DNA of 64,000 nt, from contig CM034547.1 in assembly GCA_020055645.1 (NCBI GenBank), positions 60,018,909-60,082,908 on the forward strand, in the 5' to 3' direction. The position numbers were made by a program, and so were the translations under genes. The stretch's first letter is position 1. Every line of letters begins with the position of its first letter. The notes beneath the pieces were generated by a model, which saw nothing but the letters and a program-made list of their open reading frames with translations, was not told the DNA's origin and searched no databases. Positions 1 to 13,833 of the stretch are shown here, in pieces. The stretch comes from Tomocerus qinae. Its lineage: Eukaryota; Arthropoda; Collembola; Entomobryomorpha; Tomoceridae.

Positions 1-765
1 TGTCTGGTAAATGAAGAGAGATGCCTACTGCTTATACTACTACTACTAGTTTCATCGCTGTACATTGGTAGCTCCTATCTTCATTGTCTATTATAGGTAT
101 AAGAAAGATTTGTCTCACTCCTTATTATATAACTGTGGACAATGAGCAGGTGGGGAAATACGAAATACGCAATTCAAATTATACTTAGGATACTTATCTT
201 CCGTTCGATTACTAAGTACAGAGGGACTCCTTTACTACGTACATCTGCATTTCTTACAGTCATCGACATAATCCTTGCAATTGCTTAATAGTCTTATCCC
301 ATAGAAGTTGAACCCATGTTTTACGTGCAGGTAAATAAGGATTTATACTCACTTAGGTATTAAGTAATTCCTATCCGAGTAGGTGCTGTAATTGCAGGAG
401 AGGATTACACATTCCGTGGTGTTCAGCACTCTCAGTCAGAACTAACCATCGGGCAAAAAAAAACGTGTTCGTACTCATAGACAGTACATCGTGTGTTGTA
501 TATTATGGACTGGCTTAAATCTTGTGAGAGTTTCTTTACAAACTGTGACGAGTGTATAATATGTAAATAATATAAGAATGCTGCATATATAGTCAGCATA
601 CATTGTAAGTATATGGAATGGTAGTAGGATGTTATCTGAAAGCATATCATTCCTGTCTGAATTTATTTATACTTGTACAGACGATAATACTATGTGAATG
701 TGTACAGATAGTGGAATAAAGTCAATTCGGTATTCAGTCCTTGCCACAGCACATTACATTCTCAC
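1..765. other. Left edge, no confident gene
   Basis: No gene is supported in these bases. Reading frames are short and broken, and the sequence is AT-rich. A few minus-strand stretches near 240-400 are open for about 25 codons beside weak splice-like sites, so an exon of the gene suggested by the 766-903 segment could lie here. I could not chain one. Confidence 0.5.
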
Positions 766-903
766 TTTCCTGAAATGGTAGCTGCCTCGCATTGCCTAAA
801 GAGTTTACAGTCCAAGAAGCATTGTCACAATTAACTTCAGCTTCCGACACAGTTAAAAAATTACCGTGGTAATTGTGCACCTTTATGGTAAACTGCATTG
901 GAC
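766..903 (-). CDS. Possible internal exon, minus strand
   Basis: On the minus strand this segment lies between an acceptor (pyrimidine-rich tract ending in TTTCAG, just right of 903) and a donor (GTGAGA, just left of 766). It is 138 nt, open with phase 1 on both sides, and encodes about 45 residues of non-repetitive, protein-like sequence that includes NFLTVSEAEVNCDNASWTV. I do not recognise the family. The neighbouring open stretch at 967-1166 does not join it in frame, so the rest of the gene was not found. It could be a real exon, part of a pseudogene, or chance. Confidence 0.3.
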
Positions 904-966
904 CTGAAATAATCTCTGCAAAATTACCACAATTAATTGTCTATTTTGCTTTATGGACTAACATGT

Positions 967-1166
967 CTACGTAAGGCAGTGCCATGTTACAACCGTTTTC
1001 GTGATTTCTGTCTCTATCATTGCAATCCTTCTGCTGATTTCCGAAACAACTTTCCAGTTTCGTTCCAACTGTTGTTTATCGTTTGCTAAGTAATCCAAGT
1101 GTCTCTGTGTAACAATTCTCATTTTGTGTTTGAGGCAGCTTAAGACTCTTAAGTCCTCAATCTGTG
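967..1166 (-). CDS. Possible exon or orphan open frame, minus strand
   Basis: An open minus-strand frame follows an acceptor-like TCTTCACAG at about 1167 and runs about 66 codons to a TAG. The product is charged and looks helical (it contains NDKQQLERNWKVVSEISRR), with codon use like nearby coding DNA. The first in-frame ATG is internal, so as a stand-alone gene it would start near residue 14. It lies about 60 bp from the start codon of the divergent CRAL-TRIO gene, so it would overlap that gene's promoter or 5' UTR. No family was recognised. Confidence 0.22.
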
Positions 1167-1226
1167 AAGACAAACCAAAGATTCAAACAATTTCATTCAA
1201 AAGAAATTTATACAGACATAGTCATA

Positions 1227-4200
1227 ATGATTCAGTTCGAAACGGACGAAGAACGCCTTTTGGTGGAACAGGTAAATCCAGTTATAAACTATGAACTTCT
1301 ACTTTTCAGTTTATTCATGATTTTATTCTAAACAAATTGCCATTTTACTGTAGATGGCCATCAGACTCCAAGATGTTGTTGGAGATGGAAAAGTCAGAAT
1401 TAATTACTATGAGCCTGAAGAAATTATCTATCTTAGATTCTTACGAGGTACTACTTTCAAATTATATTTTTAGAAATATTTTGTACAGTATTTCAAACGA
1501 AATTAGTACACCAAAAGTAATTATTAAGGCAACCCATATTTTACACCATGAAGTGTTTAGAAGTAGATATTTATAGAAATTGATTTTCGCAAAACTATTT
1601 AACTAAACTGTTAAATGTGAATGATGCAATTATCAAATAATGCAGCATTTACAATCGGCTTTAGCCGAAGAATTTCATTGAATAACTTTAATAGATTTTG
1701 TTCATGAGTTGAGAAACTTCAGAAGCATGACTCATTTTAACAACCCTATCAGATTTCCCAGAAAATCTCGTTCACAAGTTCACGTTTGAAAATTTTCATT
1801 GCTTTTTTAGAACAAGGCAACAACAACATTTAGCAAAATACATAGCTTAGCAATCTTTGTTTTAAGAATCCTTAGCCATAATATTTTTGGATGAAGATAG
1901 CATGCAGGTGTGTAGCCTTTACTATAATATACATTGCCATCCTAAACACAAATTCCCACATTAAAACTTTCTTAGTAGCTTGTCTGGAGTTATTTTATTT
2001 TTCCTTATGATAATTTTCAGTTTCAAAACTTGCATTTTGCAAGAGTAGGCAATAAAATTAATAATTTCATGATTTAAACTAGATGTCTCATTCCAATTAT
2101 GCCTTTATTGCATGACGTCACGTATGCATGCACTTACGAACTACATTTCTCAAGACAAAAAAATCTTGTTCTTGAAAAGATTCTTAACTAAAAACTTTAC
2201 CCTTTGAAAATGTTCGGTTTTAGTCCACACTTTGATTATATTGTATTTAAATAGCATGTAGCTGAAAAAAGTTGCATTAGAGCAGGCATCTGTGCATGTT
2301 CAGAGATTAAGTCAGACAGTCAAAATTAAAACAATGCCTTTTATTCCAGTTACCTAATCTAAGATTTCTGTGAAAATGTACTTCAAGACGCCAAATGCAA
2401 TTGTAATTAATTTATCCTTTTCTTTATTATTTAGCCAGAGACTACAACATCGATAAAGCAGAAGACATGATGAGAAGGGTATGAATTTATTTTCCTTTGT
2501 TTGCTAAATAAAAAGTGCTTTACACGTCATTATCATATAATACAATGGTTGCATTCTGGATTTAAATGGGTACGTGCATGCAGGTTATGCGCAACTACAC
2601 CTGTACCTAACCTACTATTGTGTATATGAGTAATTTTATATACTTCGATGTATTAATTATAATGTATAAAAACAAGTTACTATTAATTACTCGATTGTAA
2701 ATCCCAGTCTCAGGTTCAATTCCATAAGCCTATTTAAATACATCTCCTCTGTTATATTTAATTACCGTACGTATCCATAAAGTAACAAGTATTAGTTGTG
2801 CGATTTAATTTTACAGGTACGTCTGTTGATAGCACTGACAGTATGTCTATCCAACACAATAATATTATCTGTTATTATTAGATACTATAAAATTATTCTT
2901 TCAATTCAATGGACGACAATGGAAGTAATTTAGTTTCCTAAGTTAAAATGGAACTATACTGTTCATTAAATAAAATGTGAATATACAATCTCAGTAAAAC
3001 ATCAAAAGCAATAGTTATCATATAGAGATCTGAGATGAGTCATACTTATCATAGTTAATGGGGAGGGATGCCACTTTTTATGCTTTTTAATTATTACGGG
3101 AAGTGAAATTTCCTTCTCTATCACGATTTTCTCACGAGCCAAGTAGAGTCGGTGATAACCACACACAAACAAGTTAAAGTATTCCAAGCATCCTTTTCCC
3201 TGTTTGTGTTCTTGCTGTCGGTCATTTGAGCATAGGTTTCAGGTACACAATAACTAAAATGTGTAAACTTATCCAGAGATTATATGCGGTGCAATGAAAT
3301 CTAGCAATAAGGATTTAACATTCAAACAACGAGAAATATTATGTCACTTAATAAAATTACTACTACATACACACAAACAAAATACTTAAAAAAATTTAAA
3401 ACATCGAGATATTGTGCATTATTGCTTTATATGGATAAAATGCAGTTTGTGGAATTAAAATAAAATTATTCTAACCTTCTAAATATCCACATGTAATGAA
3501 TGACCAATCTAATAAATTATTACTACATGCAACTATTGTATACAAAGAAAATATAGTACCAACAATGAAATTGTACGTTCGTTCGTTCCCACTTTGATAT
3601 CAATGAATGTTTTTCATGTTTGTTTCAGTCAATAAAATGGAGGACCGAAAAAAACATTGAATCGTATTTACACTGGAAGGCTCCAAAAATTATTGCGGAA
3701 AATTTGGCTTTCCGGTGCACGGGAAAGGATAAGGAGGGCAGACCAGGTATACACTTATAATACAAGGGCATATCTTTAACTACAGCCTGAAATTACGAAT
3801 AAAATTATGAATGTTACAAAATCATTACAAGAGTATTAGAATATTTCTGTAACCTTCATTTCCACACCTACTGACTGCAACGTATACACAAGTCACAATC
3901 AATAACAATTTTATGGCGTAATGTTAACTTTTTAGCTGCAGTTTGTGTTATATGTATATTAAACTGGAGGATTTGATATATTTATCTGTATGTTGGTGTA
4001 GAGAATTGGGGATGACAAATTCTTTCTTGCACCAATGGATTAAATCATAGTAATAAAAAACTTTTTATTGCAGTGATATACCTGCCAATAGCTAAATGGA
4101 AAGGACGAGAAATGGTAGAAATGGGGCACAAGGAGGACTTAATAAAATATGCCTATTTCATGTTTGAATCCCTGGCCAATTATGTCAAAGAAGCAAACGC

Positions 4201-4766
4201 TCATCAAGTCGGTGCTATATTTGGGCTTGAAGAATTGACGATGTGGAAAATTGCTAGTATTGAGAGTGAGCAAAAAGCACTAAAGAATATCTGATATTTA
4301 ATTTAATGTTCATATTTATGTTGCCCAATGCCCATTGCTGTTAATTGCCCATGCACTATAATAATAAGACTGTTTGTTTTTAGCTATGCAAGTACTTCAC
4401 TCTTGTCTTCTGGACCTTGCGCACAATTATCCTGAGTGCATGAAGTATATTCTGGTTGTTAATGGTATAGTTTTTATCAGAATTTTTTAAGAATATTTGA
4501 GAATGGAAGCATGCATGCCATTTAATTAACTTGATGATAATGGCAAAGGAAATATTAACTTTTTGGTATTAAAATTTTCAGCTCCTTGGATCTTTTCCAT
4601 CGCATTTAGTTTCATTAAGCCAATTATGACAGCTCGTTCGATGGCCAAAATGCAAGTATTCAACTCGGACAAAAATAAATTTATACCTGCGCTCTTGGAG
4701 AAAATGCCGAAAGAATCCATACCTTATGAATATTTAGAAAATACAGAATATATCAAAAGCTCATAA
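1227..4766 (+). CDS. CRAL-TRIO (Sec14-like) lipid-binding protein
   Basis: Seven exons: 1227-1271, 1354-1447, 2435-2478, 3629-3746, 4074-4265, 4384-4464, 4582-4766. They join in frame to a 252-residue protein. The N-terminal helical part holds IYLRFLRARDYNIDKAEDMM, the usual CRAL-TRIO N-domain signature. The lipid-binding part follows, with GRPVIYLPIAKW and, near the C terminus, VNAPWIFSIAFSFIKP, the hallmark of the Sec14 fold. Family members bind phosphoinositides, tocopherol or retinoids in a closed pocket and work in lipid transfer or signalling in the cytosol. Which ligand applies here cannot be told. The protein is compact, with no GOLD domain and no membrane segment. The usual EYGG near the C terminus reads EYLEN. 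The ATG at 1227 is the first in frame and fits the exon chain. The intron between exons 3 and 4 is about 1.15 kb, far longer than its neighbours. Confidence 0.88.
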
Positions 4767-5342
4767 CATTTATAACATCCAACCAAAATTCAACTTTTGA
4801 TATTCCCAGTACCGTCATTAGTCAACCTAGCTAATTGGTAGTTACTGTCTATTTGATGTGAGTATAATAGTGGACATTGAACGTCCATAAAAATATTACT
4901 ACGAATTAAGTACCGTCAAGGATTAAAGATTACAATAAGATTACAATGTTAGTATTCTTTTGTGGACTATCCCTACCTAAATCATCTACAGAAATTACAA
5001 ATCTAAAAATGTTTAAGTTAAAACAACTCTAGACAAAAATTGCGATGTTGATCTTCTGATCCGTTTATATTTACTACGTGATGTGTGTGATTGTTCCTTG
5101 TTCGATACTATTAATATTATAAGATTCTATTAGCCAATAGTTAATACAGTTTTTACTTTATTATATAATTTATTCTAAATTGCAAAAGATGTACTATGCT
5201 TATCTTAACTAAAATGAATACATATGCCTATAAAGTACATACCTTAGATATCCTTTTGTGATTTTTGTGATAAAAATGAAGATCAAATTCTAGAACGAGT
5301 TTGACTATATAGATATACCGAAAAAATATCATTACATTTTAC

Positions 5343-5348
5343 AATAAA
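5343..5348 (+). terminator. Polyadenylation signal candidate for the CRAL-TRIO gene
   Basis: AATAAA lies 577 nt after the stop codon in an AT-rich 3' region. It is the first canonical hexamer I noticed downstream, but nearer variant signals could be used. Confidence 0.35.
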
Positions 5349-6029
5349 GTATTATTGATTAAGGGTAATGTGTAAATTAATTTTTTAAATTGGGATATAT
5401 TCCGCTGGCTTTTCCGAACATTTTTATTTGAAGGTTACTTATGTTTGCTTAAATATAATTTCTGATTCGAAATACAAGAAAATAAGAAAGGCTTAGAAAT
5501 ATTTTGAAAATTGGTTAACTGAACTATCGTATAATAATAATAAACCATTGTAATGGAATACTAAGCTTACGAGAAACTAATGAATTATATTATACTGTTT
5601 AATAATACGAAGCATTATAATGGAATCACAAGGGAATACAAGGATACAAGCATTACTATAGAGTTTGTCCAAAATACTATGTGGTACTGTACATGAAGTA
5701 CAATCATGTACCACTGTACTATAGCCTGGTACATGCGTTGCGTTTTGTTCGAACTGTATTAGCGGTAAATATTATTAGCGTCAGTTGAGCAGAATGGGTT
5801 GTTTTGTTAACATTCTAAAACTACCTCTCGTCTGTCCTCAGCGTCGACAGTTATTTGTTTCTAGTGTACTAACGTAATTCTGATTACTGAGTACATTCTT
5901 TTTGCACTACGTAGACTATAATAATTTCCTGTAGTTCACGTGTATTGTTCATTTTAGCTGGTGACTTAAAAGTCACAAGAAATTTTTGGTATCTTAAACT
6001 TAAACGAACGAACTTAAACGTGATTCGGA

Positions 6030-6145
6030 AATCACCTTTAGGGATGGATGATATAGAATTTTTATGTAGGTCACGTGTATTTACAAAGTAGGAATGAATG
6101 AAATTCACCTTTAGGGATGGACGATATACTTATATTTACAAAGTC
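6030..6145. repeat. Two-copy imperfect direct repeat (about 70-bp period)
   Basis: The block CACCTTTAGGGATGGA followed by an ATATA-rich stretch and TTTACAAAGT occurs at about 6032 and again at about 6105. It looks like a local tandem duplication with drift. Confidence 0.6.
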
Positions 6146-6720
6146 TGCAAAGATAAACAAATGCAAAAATAAATTGTCAATATTAAAATTATGCCCAAAA
6201 ATAATTCGACAACAATGATAACCACGAATGAGTTGACATCAGCAACCATATTTTATGAGCAATATGATTTTTGAATTTACGAGAATTGCATAAAACAATT
6301 AGATCAGCCGTCTGGCTCTGGTTCACTATCTTACCCATTGACTTGATGTCACTAGTCCCTAGTTGCTATAAATAATAGAAAATCTGCAATTGAGGGGTTG
6401 ACTTTTCCAGCGGGATGAATGATTGAATCGATTTAAGACAAATTATTAAATAGGCAATGTGAACTTGAAAGTCGAAAGTCGTCAATTTGGCAATTATTGA
6501 TGGCAAACACAAAGATATTTGCAATTCGAGTTCGTTCTTGTTCAGTTCAGATATCAAAAGCATTAGTAATAATAATAAATAATTTCGTAAACCCCAGGAT
6601 GCGTGGGCACGTGAAAGATCAGTACTAGGAAAACAGCCTTTAGCTGCATGCATTGCAATTGTATTGCGTTGTTGCGATATGTGTGTATGAGGGGAGATCT
6701 GTGTCACAAATGAAACTTTT

Positions 6721-7455
6721 CTAGAACCCAGAATATTCCTTGCCATACTCAGAATATAGTGCACAGAATTCTCTTCGCAGAACGCAGATAATTTTTCCTA
6801 GAATGCAGATTATTCTTCCTAGAACGCAGAATATTTTTTGCAGGTCATAATTTTTTCTAGAATGCAGATTATTCTTCCTAGAACGCAGAATATTTTTTGC
6901 AGGTCTGAATATTCTTCTTAAAACGCAGAATATTTTACCTAAAACGCAGAATATTTTACATAAAACGCAGAATATTTTACCTAAAACGCAGAATATTTTA
7001 CCTAAAACGCAGAATATTTTACCTAAAACGCAGAATATTTTACCTAAAACGCAGAATATTTTACCTAAAACGCAGAATATTTTAACCAAAAAGGCAGAAT
7101 ATTTTACCTAAAACGCAGAATATTTTACCTAAAACGCAGAATATTTTAACCAAAAAGGCAGAATATTTTACCTAAAACGCAGAATATTTTACCTAAAACG
7201 CAGAATATAGGAAGAAACGCAGAATATTCTTCCTATAACCCAGAATATTTATCCTAAAACGCAGAATATTCTTCCTAAAAACGCAGAATATAGGAAGAAA
7301 CGCAGAATATTCTTCCTATAACCCAGAATATTTATCCTAAAACGCAGAATATTCTTCCTAAAACGCAGAATGTTCATCCCAAAACGCGGAATATTCTTCC
7401 CAATCGTATACGCAGAATATTCTTCGTAGATACGCAGAATATTTGGCACATATTC
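6721..7455. repeat. Minisatellite array based on a 21-bp unit
   Basis: The core unit is ACGCAGAATATTTTACCTAA plus one A (21 bp). It is repeated about eight times almost without change between roughly 6921 and 7080, with diverged copies on both sides. Around 6780-6905 a unit of about 65 bp is duplicated. Around 7201-7370 an 83-bp higher-order unit, marked by CAGAATATAGGAAG, is repeated twice. Because 21 is divisible by three, the minus strand reads as an open heptapeptide repeat (KIFCVLG), which I treat as a by-product. Confidence 0.92.
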
Positions 7456-7487
7456 TCCCCCCATACCTAGAATTTTTGTCTACAGCC

Positions 7488-7521
7488 AGACGGACGGACG
7501 GACGGACGGACGGACAGACAG
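7488..7521. repeat. GGAC/GACA microsatellite
   Basis: A run of about six ACGG tetramers changes to ACAG repeats right after the minisatellite. It is a simple sequence repeat. Confidence 0.9.
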
Positions 7522-8740
7522 ACTGTTAGGACCGTTCACAGTACCTTACGAATACTCGTAAGCTAATAAAGTGCATTTGGCCAAAGATTAAATTATGACG
7601 ACACTCTTGCTCTTGCATCCCATGCCAAATGTATGGATAGTCTCGACCTGACTCTTGTTTTAAGCGTAATATACACAGCGATACAGCATTAAATTGTACT
7701 TGTTTTGCTCATTGCTAGACGCAATATATTTTATTCGTGGTCAATGATCCAAAGAGGTCATCATTATCATGACTAAAACTGTTTTTTCCTAATTACTAGT
7801 TATTTTATCTATACCATCACGACCATCAGTAACAACACTTTTTCATAAATGAGAAATACTGTCAATGGAAAGAGGAAAAGTTGGAATTTCTTTCATTATA
7901 TATTTGAATACAATAATTAAATTAATTGAATGAAATTAAATCTTACCTACATCAGCGAAATGTGCAAAATGCATTCAGCATTATTTACATATTTTGTTGT
8001 GATAGAATAAATTACTAGTTTATGAAATCGTAGCATAGTAGTACAGGACAAAACTGGGCTTGATTGATGTTATCAATTTAGGACAAACTAAGGCATTTTA
8101 TTGCTCATTTTTATGTAGCATTCAAAATTATTGTTTTCAAAGAATTGGTCATTTTATTTGTGTCACCTCGATTTTTTCTTGTTTTTTCCTACTATGAAAG
8201 TTGTCATGAAATACAGCGGAATAGTCAAAAAGGGAACCGATGAGTCGGTGACCACAGGAAGTTTAAGTATATAGATATTAATATTAATATCACACCTAGT
8301 AATTTACCAGGCAATACTCTTTTACTCATTGTGGCCACTGAATACGGCCATTCAGGATTTGTAACGCAATAAGTACCTATTTCCTCAAACTTCGTTTCAT
8401 TTTTTACCGTTTGTGCCCTTTCATGATGATTTCGTTGTTGCATATTGTAAAATAAATGATAATGTAACCTGCACTCATAAATTATGAATCATAATATTAT
8501 ACCCATTGAATTAGGTGCAACAGGTTAAAACGATTGGCAATAATTGCACGCTTGTCGCAAGTCGCATCACATTAGCATCCGGAATTTACAATGGAAAAAC
8601 ACAAACGTAATCGCTTAAGTTTAAAAAATCTGCTCTTCTGAAGATAATATTATAAAATTACATTAATTGCTGTTATTATTTTTTTCCGCTTTAATCTTGT
8701 GGGACTTTCTAGAATTTTGAACTATTCATTTTGGGCTGGG

Positions 8741-8748
8741 TATAAATA
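8741..8748 (+). promoter_or_regulatory. TATA box of the odorant-binding protein gene
   Basis: TATAAATA sits 116 nt before the start codon, preceded by a GC-richer GGGCTGGG. Initiation would be expected near 8770-8775, giving a 5' UTR of about 85 nt. A strong TATA box suits a highly expressed secreted protein. Confidence 0.7.
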
Positions 8749-8856
8749 GACTGAAATTAAAACATTAAAATTCACATTCGCTTTTAAGTTGACTGAGTAA
8801 ATGTGAACTATCAAGTGAACTGCACTTTTCCAAAAACATTTATTAAATTATTCAAA

Positions 8857-9716
8857 ATGTCATACTCAAAATCATTAGCCATTGTAGCAACTATCTTGTG
8901 CTTTTCGGTACGTGCGTTGAGTTATAACATTAGTTGCTGAGTTCGTATTACCAAGAATTTTCCGGATTAACATTCATAAAATTATTGTCTTACAGGGTGC
9001 ATTGGCACAAGAAGAAACAACATGTAAAGGAAAAGAAATTAAATTAACAGAGAAGCAAAAGGGCCAAATCACCGAGTGTCTCAAGGAAGCTGGCATTAAC
9101 AGTGTTTGGAAAATCCCTGCTGAAAAACTTTCTGTAAGGTCAATGTGTTTTCACATTTATAAAATTATTTGCTATGAAGTTATCATATTTGTTTTGATTT
9201 TTAGTGCTTCGGTGTTTGCCTTTTAGAGAAGAAGGAAATGGTATGAAAATTAAGACAATTTCGGATCTTCTTTCCCATATTCCTAAAAATTATTGAAACA
9301 ATTCACGTATTAGAAATTTATATTTTGGTTTACAATGGTTTATAGTTGACTGCTGAAGGCAAAATTAACCATGAGAAAGCTCTGAAGTACATTGAAGCAG
9401 CAATGCCTGATGAATACAAGAAACCTATAATTGACGGTGTTGACAAATGCATCAAAGAACATGGTTTGTGAATATTATTATTGTAGATATTTACTTAAGA
9501 TGTGAATAATTTTTAAGTGCCTCTGACTTGACTTGTAGGAGATAAGGTTAAAGTCAAGGACGACAAAATGTGCTCTTCTTTCATGGAAGTAGGACAATGT
9601 GTCCATGATGTCTTCTTGGATGTAAGTTTGCTCAATTAATAAAACAATGGAACGAAGCAAATTATTATGAAATTAAATATTTACAAATTATATTCTTATA
9701 GATTTGTGTCGACTAA
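8857..9716 (+). CDS. Odorant-binding protein (PBP/GOBP family), eight-cysteine type
   Basis: Six exons: 8857-8907, 8996-9133, 9205-9240, 9346-9463, 9539-9621, 9702-9716. They give 146 residues. Residues 1-21 are a signal peptide ending ALA, so the mature protein starts near QEETTC. The family carries small hydrophobic ligands in sensillar lymph or other secretions. The core pattern is visible: Cys64-X3-Cys68, X41, Cys110, X15, Cys126, X8, Cys135. The N-terminal part has two candidate first cysteines (Cys27 and Cys45), and one more cysteine (Cys144) lies two residues from the C terminus. That makes eight in the mature chain, where the classical form has six. The last exon encodes only ICVD. 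The protein is rich in Lys and Glu. Tissue role (smell, taste, carrier) cannot be told from sequence. Confidence 0.9.
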
Positions 9717-9851
9717 ACTACCCACCTATACTTTCAGAAACATTTGACGATTCTCAAAATTACTCTCATCATTTAATTAAACAAGGTGTTTCATTTTGTC
9801 TGACTTGTATATTTAATCTGTCTATTTAATGTATTGTCTTCTAGGGTCTTC

Positions 9852-9857
9852 AATAAA
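9852..9857 (+). terminator. Polyadenylation signal of the odorant-binding protein gene
   Basis: AATAAA lies 136 nt after the stop codon, a usual distance for an insect 3' UTR. Confidence 0.65.
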
Positions 9858-10873
9858 TACATTTTCGAAACTGTATTTTATTACATACTTTAATGCGATT
9901 GTTACTAGTTTTAAATAAATCAGTCAAATACGAACAATAATAACAGAGAACAAACAAAGGAATACACTTCATTTCATTTACCTCTAATCTAATCGTTCAT
10001 TCAAAATCATTTACCATTTCATTTGCATTTTAATTAATTGCCATTTTAATGCACATGATGAAAATTGTTTTGTTGAGTTCACCTTCTATTTTGGCTGTTC
10101 TCTTAACATCGTCTCCTACTGTATCTTACTAAACATATTTTTTGAAATTATTTAGATGTTTTTCTAAATAAATTAGCCAAAATAGTTTCAAATAATATCG
10201 TAGGGATTTATTCTATTTAGTTTTATAGCCTTAAACCCTAATAAAGGCTGAATGGAGGCAGCATTTCATATTATGAATATTATGATGTTAATGACTCATT
10301 TTTTCGTATATTATAAATTATGTATAGCATATTTAAGAACTTATGCGTATTTGTTAGTGGACAGGACAGTTTATTTACTCCAAGTGGTACGATAGGGCAG
10401 GAATAAATACAAATAGAGAATTGTATACGAAAATTCTGTTGCATATATAATGCAGATTAGATAATGTTAATAAGAGATAAAAGTGATAATCTCTGCAATA
10501 TAAAGCCACAAAGTCAGTATCAAGGTAGAGTAGAATGTTACTATAATGGCTGGTGACATTAAATGTGTGACGAGGCTGGAATTATTAGTATTCTGGGCAG
10601 TGGAAGACTAGACGTGGAGAAGATTGCAGCTGGGCTGGAAGACATCCTTTAGCAGCGGAAAGAATCAGGATTTCATTTTTTGTGGCTTAAGACTGACAAG
10701 TACAGAAATAAAACACAAGGTCAGGCAGAGAACCTGTTTGAATTCATTATACTAAAGAATTTATAACAAGAATTATTTTCAAGCTTTCATAAAGAAATTG
10801 TACTATTAGATGTTAGATACCATTACAGTTTGATAGGCCGAAATATTTTCATATATTAATAATAGTGCCTTTG
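9858..10873. other. Intergenic, nothing recognised
   Basis: AT-rich sequence without a supported gene, RNA or repeat. It separates the odorant-binding protein from the reductase gene and should hold the latter's promoter. Confidence 0.6.
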
Positions 10874-13060
<2,187 letters not shown>

Positions 13061-13138
13061 GGCATTTAATATTGTCACAGATTGCTATAAAGAATAATTT
13101 CAATATTTTTGAAGATTTCATGCACCGATAAAATATAA

Positions 13139-13144
13139 AATAAA
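13139..13144 (+). terminator. Polyadenylation signal of the reductase gene
   Basis: AATAAA begins 79 nt after the stop codon in an A-rich context. Confidence 0.6.
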
Positions 13145-13833
13145 GAAATACATAATTCAACAACGTGTCTCTATTAATTTAAGAATAATGCGATGGTATA
13201 CTATCTTCTGCTAGTTAACAAATCATAAAAGTATTCGATAAATAGAACCTTATAAAATACCCACCAAGAAATTTTATCAAAATCTCTGTAAGGTGATTTT
13301 ATTATCTATTATTAATTTGTGCATTCAATCCGGCCAAATCAAACTATGTCATGCTTTTTGCCAAGTTGCGGCGGCCATTTGGGATATAATATAGATATTA
13401 TTATTTGCACAATGAAGCAAAATAAATTTTTGGTATGCAAATTTTTTAATAATTTCATAAATCAACATTTGCCTGTAATTGTAGATCTGAGTGTCTGAGT
13501 AAGTCTTGTTAACTAATATATTTATAATCATTGAATATACCATAATGCAGAAATGAGATAACCTTAGATAGGAACGTTAATCATAGAACCCAGGTATAAT
13601 CACAGAATGCATTTTATTGACCTTAAATCGTAACTAAATAATATGAAAAGCTATTTAATATCCTTAGAACTTTGATTATAAATAATTATTATTCAAATTA
13701 ATGCATATCCGAAATGTACTATTCCAATTTCCAAAACTTCAGATCTTAATTGAAGTATGACATTACTGTCCGAATGAAGATTATCTTTCCTTCTAATCTT
13801 TACTTGGAGTTGTGGTAGAAACGTTAAGGTTTA
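13145..13833. other. Intergenic between convergent genes
   Basis: This stretch separates the reductase (plus) from the inferred minus-strand gene. It should contain both 3' ends. No other feature is seen. Confidence 0.5.

Larger units (their letters stand above)
4767..8740. other. Intergenic region with repeats
   Basis: No gene is supported here. It holds the CRAL-TRIO 3' region, a two-copy direct repeat near 6030-6145, the minisatellite at 6721-7455, a GGAC-type microsatellite just after it, and the TATA-bearing promoter of the odorant-binding protein gene at the right end. Longer open frames within 6366-7464 on the minus strand come from the repeat array. Confidence 0.7.

Noticed and set aside
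6721..7089. Minus-strand open frame of KIFCVLG repeats as a protein
   Set aside because: It is the translation of the 21-bp minisatellite. The frame stays open only because the unit is a multiple of three; there is no ATG context, signal or splice support.
6921..7200. CRISPR-like array
   Set aside because: The units are contiguous without unique spacers, and the genome is that of an animal.
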